From Rhodospirillales bacterium (GTDB lineage: Bacteria > Pseudomonadota > Alphaproteobacteria > Rhodospirillales > Defluviicoccaceae), in contig JADJXQ010000024.1 of assembly GCA_016710335.1 (NCBI GenBank), forward strand, positions 47,501-111,500: a DNA stretch of 64,000 nucleotides, given 5' to 3'. Below the pieces are notes generated by a model. The model was not told where the DNA came from. It ran no database searches and saw only the letters and a program-made list of their open reading frames with translations. Position numbers and translations under genes: made by a program. Positions 51,089 to 59,576 of the stretch are shown piece by piece (the stretch's first letter is position 1; every line of letters begins with the position of its first letter).

Positions 51089-52707
51089 CGAGGCCGATCC
51101 GGTGCAAACATCGTCGCGAGGCGGTCGCGGACCCGCCGGACCACTTCGTCCCAGTCGCCGGGCGACCGTTGCCGAAAGAGGCGCATGGTGGGGTACCAGG
51201 GCGTGTCTTCGCGCTCGGTCAGCCAGCGCCATTCAGAGACATGGGGCACCAGCATCCACACCGGACGTCCCAGCGCCCCCGCCAAGTGCGCGACGGCGGT
51301 GTCCACCGAGATCACCAGATCCAGTTGCGAGATCACGGCGGCCGTGTCGGCGAAATCCCGAAGGTCCGGCGCCAGATCAATGACGGAGCCGGCCGGGAGG
51401 GCGTTTGGGTCCGCGGCAGCGTCGCCAACCTGCAGGCTGAATGTGGCGCAACCCTCCATCGCCGCCAGAGGCGCCAGCGCGGTCGCGGGCATGGAGCGGT
51501 TGCGGTCGTTGTGGTGGCGCCGGTTGCCGGCCCATGCGAGACCAATTCTGGTACCGTCGCACCGGGCGAGCCGCGCCCCCCATTCAGCCGCGAGAGCCTC
51601 TTCCGCGAACAGGTACGGGATGGCCGCAGGGATGGTCTCGAGCCGGGTGCCGAGCAGCCGCGGCAGGCTCATCAGCGGTGCATGCACATCGAACGCCGGA
51701 AGCGGCTCTCCCTTGATGACCAAATGTGCGACCGCCGCGTTGGTTTGCGACCGAAGCGAGGCGAATAGCCGCGCTAGCGGTTTCTGGCATTCCAGCACCA
51801 CTCGGCCGCCGCGCCCCGTCACCACAGCCGCGTAGCGGACGAACTGAATGGCGGAACCCAGACCCTGCTCGGCGTGGAGCAGGATCGTGCGTCCACAGAG
51901 ATCGGAGCCATTCCACGGCGGCTGCTCAAAAGCCCGGGCAGGCGTAGTGAAGCCGGCGTTGCGCCAGCGCCACTCGTATTCCTCCCAGCCCTCCGCGAAT
52001 CGCCCCAACTGCAGAAGCAGGGTGGCGCGGTTGCCGTGCGCCTCGGCCAACTCGGGATTGATGGCAATGGCGCGGTCGTAGCACTCCAGCGCTTCGTCAT
52101 AACGCCCCATGTCGTGCAGGATCCGACCGAGGTTCGAGAGCGCGGGGGCATGACGGGGCTGGACCGAGAGCGACCACCGATAGGCGGCGGCGGCCTCGTC
52201 CAGTTTTCCCTGCTCCCGCAGCGCGCTGCCGAGGTTGTTGCGGGCGGCCACATTCTCTGGTCGCGCAGCGAGAGCCTGCCGATAGGACGCTTCCGCCGCC
52301 TCCGCTTGTCCCTGGCGCATGAGGACGTTGCCTAGGTTGTTCAACGCGTCCGAGTGTGTGGAATCGAGAGTGACGGCGTGACGGAGGCTTGCGGCGGCGG
52401 CGTCGAGGCGACCCAGGGCGAGAAGAACGGCGCCCAGATTGCTATGAAAGGCGGGATCGTCGCCGTTGAGGGCGATGGCCCTGCCAATCAAAGTCAAGGC
52501 GCGGTTGTGGTCCCCACGCTGGTGGTGGACCACGCCGAGCAAATGCAGGGCCTCTGCGTTACGCGGGTCACGGCGCAGCACGTCCGTATAGCGTCGGACC
52601 GCCCGATCGAGGCGCCCCTGCCGGTGGTCGCGCACGGCTTCGAGCAGCAACGCGCCGATGCTGCCGGCGGAGGCCGCTCTGCGGGTGCCTGTGGTTGCCT
52701 TGGCCAT
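51085..52707 (-). CDS. TPR protein with GT9-like glycosyltransferase C-terminal domain
   Basis: A 540-residue protein. The first ~255 residues are TPR units (TDVLRRDPRNAEALHLLGVV, AFHSNLGAVLLALGRLDAAA, HSDALNNLGNVLMRQGQAEA, HAPALSNLGRILHDMGRYDE). The rest resembles the ADP-heptose/GT9-like GT-B domain seen after TPRs in many proteobacteria: ILLHAEQGLGSAIQFVRYAA, GGRVVLECQKPLARLF, IGLAWAGNRRHHNDRNRSMP and QLDLVISVDTAVAHLAGALG. Donor and acceptor are unknown. It lies between two sulfotransferase paralogs, 30 bp after one and overlapping the other by 4 bp. Confidence 0.9.
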   Translation of the reverse strand: MAKATTGTRRAASAGSIGALLLEAVRDHRQGRLDRAVRRYTDVLRRDPRNAEALHLLGVVHHQRGDHNRALTLIGRAIALNGDDPAFHSNLGAVLLALGRLDAAAASLRHAVTLDSTHSDALNNLGNVLMRQGQAEAAEASYRQALAARPENVAARNNLGSALREQGKLDEAAAAYRWSLSVQPRHAPALSNLGRILHDMGRYDEALECYDRAIAINPELAEAHGNRATLLLQLGRFAEGWEEYEWRWRNAGFTTPARAFEQPPWNGSDLCGRTILLHAEQGLGSAIQFVRYAAVVTGRGGRVVLECQKPLARLFASLRSQTNAAVAHLVIKGEPLPAFDVHAPLMSLPRLLGTRLETIPAAIPYLFAEEALAAEWGARLARCDGTRIGLAWAGNRRHHNDRNRSMPATALAPLAAMEGCATFSLQVGDAAADPNALPAGSVIDLAPDLRDFADTAAVISQLDLVISVDTAVAHLAGALGRPVWMLVPHVSEWRWLTEREDTPWYPTMRLFRQRSPGDWDEVVRRVRDRLATMFAPDRPR

Positions 52708-52737
52708 GCGCTCGTGCCTTCGTATCCGGCGTGGCTG

Positions 52738-53586
52738 CTAGACGGCAATGCGGCCGTCGGGCGCCAGATAGCCCAGTTCTTGCATCATCTCACCATGATG
52801 GTCTGTGATCAGCCGCACGTCCCTTTCACTCAACACGCCGCGCCACACCCCTGTCCGGCCCTGGGCAAAGAACCGCTCTGCGCTCCGGGAGCGCTCGATG
52901 AAGCCGGTCGTTCTCTCCTGGCGGGCCAGTTCGGTGAAGGAGCTGAAGCGGACAGCCATCTTGAGGCGCTTGCGATTGCGCTGCAGACGGAGGAAGTCGA
53001 TGATTTCTGCGAACGCGGCGACGGGATCGGCGGACAGATCCTCATAGCGCACCACCTTGTGATAAAGGCCGGGCGCCCGCAGCCATCCGCCGACGTGGGT
53101 GCTCCAGTCCGACAGGGTCTGAAGGATGTGGCCGGACTTCGGAGGGATCTCCAGCCCCTTGAAGCAGATCGCCTGCGCGGCGCGGTCGAGCGGAAGGCCG
53201 TAATGGCGGGCGAAAGAAATCACCATGTCCAGCGGGTTGCGAACCACGTAAACGGCGCCGAACGTGACATGCGGGGTGATCGTTGGGATGCCATCGATGC
53301 TGGAGAGGCGGTTGTGGGTTTTGACGAACACCAGCCCGTCGCGGGCGCCGGCAAGGAACTGGTGAACGCGCGGTCGCAGCCGGTTGATCTCTGCCCACGA
53401 CAGGTCCTGCACCTTTCGTCCGGACAGTCGCTCGTAGTACTCCGCGCGCATGTCGCCGTAGACAAAGTTCGGCAGGCTGTTGATGTCGACAGGTGTATCG
53501 CGGCCGGAGAGGTAGTTGGCGAGCAGCGCCCGCACCCACGTATTGCCGGATTTGGGGAACGAGGCGAGCCAGACGATCTGGGTCAA
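52738..53586 (-). CDS. sulfotransferase domain protein (paralog B)
   Basis: A 282-residue sulfotransferase, same length as paralog A when the TTG at 53586 is used. That codon gives LTQIVWLASFPKSGNTWVRA, aligned without gap to paralog A. PAPS motifs: FPKSGNTW, FVKTHNRLSSIDG, YVVRNPLDMVISFARHYG and GFIERSRSAERFFAQGRTGV. The open frame extends ~100 residues upstream but that part has no sulfotransferase features and overlaps the presumed promoter region of the divergent DUF3576 gene. First gene of the four-gene cluster; no strong ribosome-binding site is seen before the TTG, so the start carries some doubt. Confidence 0.9.
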   Translation of the reverse strand: MTQIVWLASFPKSGNTWVRALLANYLSGRDTPVDINSLPNFVYGDMRAEYYERLSGRKVQDLSWAEINRLRPRVHQFLAGARDGLVFVKTHNRLSSIDGIPTITPHVTFGAVYVVRNPLDMVISFARHYGLPLDRAAQAICFKGLEIPPKSGHILQTLSDWSTHVGGWLRAPGLYHKVVRYEDLSADPVAAFAEIIDFLRLQRNRKRLKMAVRFSSFTELARQERTTGFIERSRSAERFFAQGRTGVWRGVLSERDVRLITDHHGEMMQELGYLAPDGRIAV

Positions 53587-53720
53587 GAGCCGTGTCTCTT
53601 TCGCGAAAGCCGTTGGACGGAGCGGGATCGCTTCGAAAAAATAGTCGAGCCTGACGGTTCCGACCAGGGAGATCGGGGGCGCTTCGGCGGCCCCGCCCGA
53701 TGCACCCGCGACAGAGCCGA

Positions 53721-53750
53721 TTGTGCAACGGTGCGTTGTCGCGCTATCAA
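53721..53750 (+). promoter_or_regulatory. putative promoter of DUF3576-leuS-lptE-holA
   Basis: TTGTGC (53721-53726) and TATCAA (53745-53750) with an 18-bp spacer, 36 bp upstream of the DUF3576 start. A moderate match to a sigma70-type promoter. Confidence 0.35.
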
Positions 53751-53785
53751 TGGCGCCGGCGGATTGGAATCGTTTAACACGAGCA

Positions 53786-54370
53786 ATGATGATGAAGTGT
53801 GTGGTGGTGAAAAGCAGGCGGGCGGCGGCGGGGCGTGTCCTTGGCGCGATGGCGCTTTGCGCTGCCCTGGTGACCGGCTGCTCCGACGCCAAGGTCGAGG
53901 GCGAATACCCGACCGGCCTGCCGAGCGGTCAGACGCAAGGCAACCCCTATGCCCAGCGGGATTCGATCTTCGGCGAAGGCGGCCTCGGTTACGACTTCAG
54001 CGGCGGTGGCAGAGGTGACGCGCCAGGAGACGGCGGCGGCGGCGGCATTGGCGTCAACAGCTTCTTGTGGCGGGCGTCGCTGGATACCATCGCGTTCATG
54101 CCGGTGAACTCGGCCGATCCGTTCGGTGGCGTGATCATCACCGACTGGTACACGCCGCCGGAGACACCCGACGAGCGGTTCAAGATGAATGTGTACATCC
54201 TCGGCCGTTCGCTGCGCGCCGATGGCGTCAAAGTCGCGGTTTTCCGACAGGTGGACGAAGGCACCGGCGGCTGGCGCGATGCGCCGCTGCCGAGCGAGAC
54301 CGCTACCAAGATCGAGGACGCCATCCTGTCGAAGGCGCGTCAACTGCGCTTCGAGGTTCGTCAGGAGTAG
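53786..54370 (+). CDS. DUF3576 family lipoprotein
   Basis: About 194 residues. The signal sequence LGAMALCAALVTGC ends in a lipobox, predicting a lipid-anchored envelope protein. The conserved DUF3576 part contains IGVNSFLWRASLDTIAFMPV, SADPFGGVIITDWYTPPETP, DERFKMNVYILGRSLRADGV and KVAVFRQVDEGTGGWRDAPL. A glycine-rich linker (GGGRGDAPGDGGGGGIG) precedes it. The family is widespread in alphaproteobacteria, usually just upstream of leuS and lptE as here, which suggests an outer-membrane role. Three consecutive ATG codons begin the gene; the first is used. Confidence 0.9.
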   Translation: MMMKCVVVKSRRAAAGRVLGAMALCAALVTGCSDAKVEGEYPTGLPSGQTQGNPYAQRDSIFGEGGLGYDFSGGGRGDAPGDGGGGGIGVNSFLWRASLDTIAFMPVNSADPFGGVIITDWYTPPETPDERFKMNVYILGRSLRADGVKVAVFRQVDEGTGGWRDAPLPSETATKIEDAILSKARQLRFEVRQE

Positions 54371-54416
54371 CCTGGCCTCTCGGAACCCGTTCCCCAGTCA
54401 ATCTTTGCGAGAGCGA

Positions 54417-56995
54417 ATGTCGCGATACAACTTCAAGGAGGCCGAGGCCAAGTGGCAGGCGGTCTGGGAAGACCTCGGTTGCTTCCGCGCCGTCGAGGAC
54501 CCGGACCGGCGCAAGTACTACGTTCTGGAGATGTTCCCCTATCCGTCAGGGCGCATCCATATGGGGCATGTCCGCAACTACACCCTCGGCGACGTTGTCG
54601 CCCGCTTCATGCGCGCCCGCGGCTACAACGTTCTGCATCCCATGGGCTGGGACGCATTCGGGTTGCCGGCGGAGAACGCGGCCATGGAGCGGGGCATCGA
54701 CCCGAGGGTGTGGACGGACTCCAACATTGCCGCTATGCGCGGTCAGCTCAAATCCATGGGCCTCTCGATCGACTGGTCGCGGGAGGTTGCCACCTGCAAT
54801 GTCGACTACTATCGTCACCAACAGCGGCTGTTCCTGGATTTTCTCAAGGCTGGGCTCGCATATCAGCGGGAATCGTGGGTCAATTGGGACCCGGCCGACA
54901 ATACTGTGCTGGCCAACGAGCAGGTCATCGACGGCCGCGGCTGGCGTTCCGGCGCTCTGATCGAGCGCCGCAAGCTCAGCCAGTGGTTCCTCCGCATCAC
55001 CGCGTTCGCCGACGATCTGCTCGCCGCGCTCGACCGGCTCGACCGTTGGCCGGAGCGGGTGCGGCTGATGCAGCGCAACTGGATCGGCCGGTCCGAGGGG
55101 GCGCGCGTTTCTTTCGAACTCAAAGGGCGTGAGGACCGGCTGGAGGTGTTCACCACCCGCCACGACACCCTGTTTGGCGCATCGTTCTGCGCTCTATCGC
55201 CAAACCACCCGCTGGCAGCGGAACTGGCCGCATCGGAACCGGCGCTTGCCGAATTCATCGCCCGCTGCAGTCGCCTGGGCACCAGCGAGGAGGCGATCGA
55301 GACGGCCGAGAAGGAAGGCCACGATACAGGGCTGCGCGCGCTCCATCCATTCGTCGGCGGCTGCGAACTGCCGGTCTACGTCGCCAATTTCGTGCTGATG
55401 GAGTACGGCAGCGGCGCCATCTTCGGCTGCCCGGCCCACGACCAGCGCGACCTGGACTTCGCCCGCAAGTACGGGTTGCCGGTGTTACCGGTCGTGGCGC
55501 CGCGCGATGCGGACCCGCGCGCGTTTTTGATCGGCGACGAGGCCTATACCGGCGAGGGGGTGCTGATCAACTCGGCGTTCCTCGATGGCCTGGAAGTGGG
55601 GGCGGCCAAGGAAGAAATGTCACGCCGGCTATTGGAACTCGGTGCGGGCGAACCGATGACCAACTATCGGCTTCGGGATTGGGGTATCTCGCGACAGCGC
55701 TACCGGGGTGCCCGATCCCTGTCGTGCACTGCACGGCCTGCGGCGTCGTTCCGGTGCCGGAACAGGACTTGCCGGTGGTGCTTCCCGACGACGCGCGCTT
55801 CGATGTGCCCGGCAACCCGCTCGACCACCACCCCACCTGGAAGCACGCCGCGTGCCCCACTTGCGGCGGTCCGGCCCGGCGCGAAACCGACACCATGGAC
55901 ACATTCGTCGACTCTTCCTGGTACTTCGCGCGCTATTGTTCAGCTCAAGCCGATGTGCCGGTGGATCGCGACGCTGCCGACTACTGGCTGCCGGTCGATC
56001 AGTACGTGGGCGGCATCGAGCATGCCATCCTTCACCTTCTCTATTCGCGGTTCTTCGTCCGCGCCATGCGCCAGACGGGCCACGTCGACATGGACGAACC
56101 ATTCGCCGGCCTGTTCACGCAAGGCATGGTGTGCCACGAGACCTACCGCGACCCGGGCGGGAAATGGCTGTTCCCTAAGGAGGTGGAACATCGCGACGAC
56201 GGGGCCGTGCTGCGGGTCGGCAGCGGCGAGCCGGTGACCGTCGGCCGCTCGGAGTCCATGAGCAAGTCGAAGCGCAATGTGGTCGATCCGGAAACGATCA
56301 TCGACATCTACGGCGCCGACACGGCACGGCTGTTCATGCTGTCGGACACCCCGCCGGAGCGCGACCTGGAGTGGAGCGAGGCCGGCGTCGAGGGCGCCTG
56401 GCGCTTCGCCAACCGCCTTTGGCGGATGATCGATGCTCCTGGGGATGCCGTCGTTGCCGTCGATGGCGAGCAGCCGGAGCATTTTGATCCGCGCGCCGAC
56501 GGATCGGAAGCGGCCGTGGTTTTCCGGGAGATGCACAAGACCATCGCCCGCATAACCGACGATCTGGAGAAGTTCGGCTTTAATAGGGCGGTCGCGCGGA
56601 TCCGCGAGTTCGCTAACGTGCTCGGAGACTTCCACGGCGATGACGCAGCATCCGCGTGGGTGCGGCGTCGGGGACTCGAGACGCTCGTCATTCTGGTCGG
56701 GCCGATGATGCCGCATTTGGCGGAGGAAATGTGGCAACGCCTCGGCCATGACCGCCTGCTTGCCGACACGCCGTGGCCGGTTGCGGACCCGGCGCTCCTG
56801 GTGGACGACACCGTGACCGTGGCGGTGCAGGTCAACGGCAAGCTGCGCGGCACCATCGAGCTTCCCAAGGACAGCGCCGACGCAGACGCGCGAGCGGCGG
56901 CGCTGGCCGTTCCCACCGTCTCCAGAGCCATCGCCGGCGGCGAGCCGCGTAAGGTGATCGTCGTGCCGAACCGGATCGTCAATGTGGTTCTTTAG
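54417..56995 (+). CDS. leuS: leucyl-tRNA synthetase, reading frame broken by one missing base
   Basis: LeuRS charges tRNA-Leu in the cytoplasm. The first frame (54417 to ~55702) has the HIGH-type motif PYPSGRIHMGHVRNYTLGD, GWDAFGLPAENAA, WVNWDPADNTVLANEQVIDG and the editing-domain motif FTTRHDTLFGASF (usual TTRPDT). It leads to RDWGISRQRY; the conserved continuation WGCPIPVVHC appears only in the next frame, which runs on through the zinc-type cysteines CTACG and CPTCG, DTFVDSSWYFARY, the KMSKS-type SMSKSKRNVVDPE and the anticodon-binding domain. One base is missing at about 55701-55712, so the length is 2579 nt; restoring it gives 859 aa. Since leuS is essential, a sequence error is likelier than a pseudogene. 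Confidence 0.93.
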
Positions 56996-57509
56996 AACCG
57001 GCGTCGTCGTTCTGCTACTCGCCGCCGCCGGGTGCGGGTTCCGGCCCATGTACGGCGGGGCAGGCGACCCGGAGGACGTCCTCGGCGAGCTGAGCGAGAT
57101 CAAGGTCGCGGTGATTGCGGACCGCAGTGGTCAACAGATGCGCAACGCTTTGATGGACCTTCTGACTCCTCGTGGCGTGCCGGCGACGCCGCGCTATCTG
57201 CTGGAGGTGGATCTGGACGAAGTCATCAGCGAGGTCGCCGTGGAACGGACTGGCCTTGCGACGCGCGCGAACCTCAGCGTGGAGGCCCAGTTCAAGCTGG
57301 TGGACAACCGGTCGGGCGTCGTGGTGCTCAGCGATCGCAGCTTCGCTACGAGCAGCTATAATCTTCTCGACACGGCCCAGTTTTCGACGCTGACGTCTGA
57401 GAACGACGCGCGGCGCCGCACTATCGACCGCATCGCGCGGGAAATCCGCACGCGTCTCGGGGTGCATTTCGCCTCGGATCATGCCGCGGTGGCGGACAGT
57501 CTCAGGTGA
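56982..57509 (+). CDS. lptE: LPS assembly lipoprotein LptE
   Basis: A 175-residue outer-membrane lipoprotein that plugs and matures the LptD barrel. The signal GVVVLLLAAAGCGFRPMYGG has the lipobox AAGC and the LptE hallmark CGFRPMYG right after it. ELSEIKVAVIADRSGQQMRN, LTPRGVPATPRYLLEVDLDE and the C-terminal IDRIAREIRTRLGVHF are typical of alphaproteobacterial LptE. The ATG overlaps the leuS end by 14 bp, and its stop overlaps the holA GTG. Confidence 0.93.
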   Translation: MWFFRTGVVVLLLAAAGCGFRPMYGGAGDPEDVLGELSEIKVAVIADRSGQQMRNALMDLLTPRGVPATPRYLLEVDLDEVISEVAVERTGLATRANLSVEAQFKLVDNRSGVVVLSDRSFATSSYNLLDTAQFSTLTSENDARRRTIDRIAREIRTRLGVHFASDHAAVADSLR

Positions 57510-58528
57510 TCGTCCGGTCGGCTCAGGCCGATGCGTTCGTTCGGGAGCCCGATAACAAGATCCGCGCCATCCTGTTCTACGGGCCAAACGCCGGACTGAT
57601 TGCGGAGCGCGCGGAGGCCGTCCTTCGCGCCATCGGCGTCGATCCTGGCGATCCCTTCGCGGTCGTCGAACTGAGCGTTGCAGCATTGACCTCGGATCCG
57701 GCACGCCTCGCCGACGAAGCGGCCGCCCTGCCCTTCACCGGCGGCGAACGGGTGGTGCGCGTCTGCGGCGCTACGGACGCCGTCGGCGCGATAGTCGGCG
57801 CTTGGCTCCACCAGACGCCTGTCGCGGGACGAGCGATCATCGAGGCCGGTGAGTTGACCAAAGGCTCGGCCCTCCGCAAAGCCGTCGAGAGCGCCGGCAA
57901 TGGAGCGGCGGTTGCCTGCTACGTGGATGACGGCCAGGCCCTGATCCGCCTTGTACGAGAGGTTTTGGCGGAGGGGGCCAAGGGCATTTCCGAAGATGCA
58001 GCCGAGGCGCTCGCTCGCCACCTTTCTCCCGATCGGGCGCAGGCACGGCGGGAGCTGGAGAAACTGGTTCTGTACGTGGGGGCCGCGCCACGGATCGAGC
58101 TTGCAGACGTTGTCGCCTGTATCGACGATAACGGCGCCGCCTCGCTTGACGCGGCGGTCTTCGCCGCGTGTGATGGCGACGCCCGCATCCTCGATCGCGA
58201 GATGGAGCGGCTTTTCGCCGGTGGGGCGCAGCCGGTAATGGTGATCCGTGCAGCGGCGCGCCACCTTCAGCGCCTGTTGCAGGCCGCTGAGTTGGTAGAA
58301 CAGGGGCGCAGCGCCGAGCAGGCTATGAGCGCTCTAAGGCCACCGGTCTTCGTCATGGTGCGCCAGCGGTTTCAGCGTCACTTGCGACTGTGGCCGTCAG
58401 GCCGGCTGGCGCCGGCCCTGCATGTTCTGTTGCAGGCGGAATTGGACTGCAAGACCACCGGGCTGCCGGGCAACGCCGTCTGTCACCGCGCGCTGATGCG
58501 CCTCGCCCAGGCCGCGTCCACTGGCTGA
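57506..58528 (+). CDS. holA: DNA polymerase III subunit delta
   Basis: A 340-residue clamp-loader delta subunit that opens the sliding clamp. Features: IRAILFYGPNAGLIAERAEAV (N-terminal AAA-like fold with degenerate P-loop), DPARLADEAAALPFTGGERV (typical LxDEAxxxPxxGGRRV pattern), GELTKGSALRKAVES, HLSPDRAQARRELEKLVLYV, DAAVFAACDGDARILDREME and the C-terminal collar helices. GTG start overlaps the lptE stop (GTGA). The order leuS-lptE-holA is conserved in many alphaproteobacteria. Confidence 0.94.
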   Translation: MIVRSAQADAFVREPDNKIRAILFYGPNAGLIAERAEAVLRAIGVDPGDPFAVVELSVAALTSDPARLADEAAALPFTGGERVVRVCGATDAVGAIVGAWLHQTPVAGRAIIEAGELTKGSALRKAVESAGNGAAVACYVDDGQALIRLVREVLAEGAKGISEDAAEALARHLSPDRAQARRELEKLVLYVGAAPRIELADVVACIDDNGAASLDAAVFAACDGDARILDREMERLFAGGAQPVMVIRAAARHLQRLLQAAELVEQGRSAEQAMSALRPPVFVMVRQRFQRHLRLWPSGRLAPALHVLLQAELDCKTTGLPGNAVCHRALMRLAQAASTG

Positions 58529-58607
58529 GGCCCCAGAGGCCGTTCGTTTCGTTCAAGAAACGGGTCGTTTCGCGAGCGGGATGATTTTACGTAAGTCGAC
58601 CCTGTCG

Positions 58608-59576
58608 TTACGACTCCGAAACGGAGTCGGCGGAACCGGCATTGGGTGCGGTCGGCTCGGCGCTGGTGGCCGAGGCATGCGGAGAATTGCGCACCACAGC
58701 GGCGCCTGCGGCCTGGGTCAGGCGGTGCAGAATATCATCCAGTTGTTCCAGGGAGCGGTAGTGCAGCGTGAGGGACCCGCCGCCGCGGTGGAGGCGCATC
58801 TCAACGACAAGGCCGAGGAGGTTGCTCAGGTCGCGCTCTAACGATAGCGTATCTGCATCCTTTTCCTTGGGGCTCCGCGGGTGAGCGCCCGTCTTGCCTT
58901 GCTCCATCGCGAGTCGTTCGGTCTGCCGCACGTTTAAACCCTGCTTGACCACCCGCCGCGCCAGTTCGGCGGCATTGGCCGCGCCGAGAAGGGCGCGCCC
59001 ATGACCCGCCGACAGAGCACCCGATTCCACCAAGCCCTTGACCTCCTCCGGGAGGCTGAGCAGCCGGACCATGTTGGCGACGTGGCTGCGGCTCTTACCG
59101 AGGCGCTTCGCCAAGTCTTCCTGGGTGTGAGAGAATTCGCTCATCAGGCGGCTGTAGCCGAGCGCCTCTTCAAGCGGCGACAGGTTCTCGCGCTGGAGGT
59201 TTTCGACCAACGCAATTTCTAGCGCATCGCGGTCGTCCAGGTCCTTGATGACTACCGGGACTTCGTAAAGCCCAGCCATCTGCGCCGCTCGCCACCGGCG
59301 TTCCCCGGCGATGATCTCGAACATGGTCGGGTCATCGCCGTTGCGGCGAACCAGCAACGGCTGCAACACGCCTTTTTCGCCCACCGATTGCGCAAGCTGC
59401 TGCAAGTCCTCGGGGTTCATATGACGACGGGGCTGCAAGAGACTGGGCGCCAACAACTCGACCGGAACCATATTCGGTCCATGCAAGCGGTCGAGACCGG
59501 CGTAATCCCCGTCATCCTCTCCGAGCAGAGCGGAGAGGCCTTTTCCCAGTTGCTTTCGACGGTTATCCGTCGCCAT
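58608..59576 (-). CDS. parB: chromosome-partitioning protein ParB
   Basis: A 322-residue ParB/Spo0J CTPase clamp that binds parS and spreads on DNA. The conserved N-terminal RKQLGKGLSALLGED, the ParB/Srx domain with ENLQRENLSPLEEALGYSRL, the CTP-binding IIAGERRWRAAQMAGL (GERRWRA) and the helix-turn-helix LAKRLGKSRSHVANMVRLL are all present. The C-terminal dimerisation domain follows after a linker, ending LEQLDDILHRLTQA. The ATG overlaps the parA stop by one base. A parS site is found in rsmG, three genes away in the same unit. Confidence 0.97.
   Translation of the reverse strand: MATDNRRKQLGKGLSALLGEDDGDYAGLDRLHGPNMVPVELLAPSLLQPRRHMNPEDLQQLAQSVGEKGVLQPLLVRRNGDDPTMFEIIAGERRWRAAQMAGLYEVPVVIKDLDDRDALEIALVENLQRENLSPLEEALGYSRLMSEFSHTQEDLAKRLGKSRSHVANMVRLLSLPEEVKGLVESGALSAGHGRALLGAANAAELARRVVKQGLNVRQTERLAMEQGKTGAHPRSPKEKDADTLSLERDLSNLLGLVVEMRLHRGGGSLTLHYRSLEQLDDILHRLTQAAGAAVVRNSPHASATSAEPTAPNAGSADSVSES
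58611..58629. terminator. stem-loop at the end of parB
   Basis: Perfect 8-bp inverted repeat CGACTCCG/CGGAGTCG with a 3-nt loop, covering the last codons of parB and lying in the convergent parB/holA junction. It has no T-tract, so termination is only a suggestion. Confidence 0.35.

Noticed and set aside
53587..53892. N-terminal extension of sulfotransferase B up to 53892
   Set aside because: It overlaps the start of the divergent DUF3576 gene and has no counterpart in the 282-residue paralog.
52354..54018. A 554-residue open frame on the + strand opposite the sulfotransferase and TPR genes
   Set aside because: It lies antisense to clearly conserved genes, shows no domain pattern, and arises from the high GC content that keeps stop codons rare.
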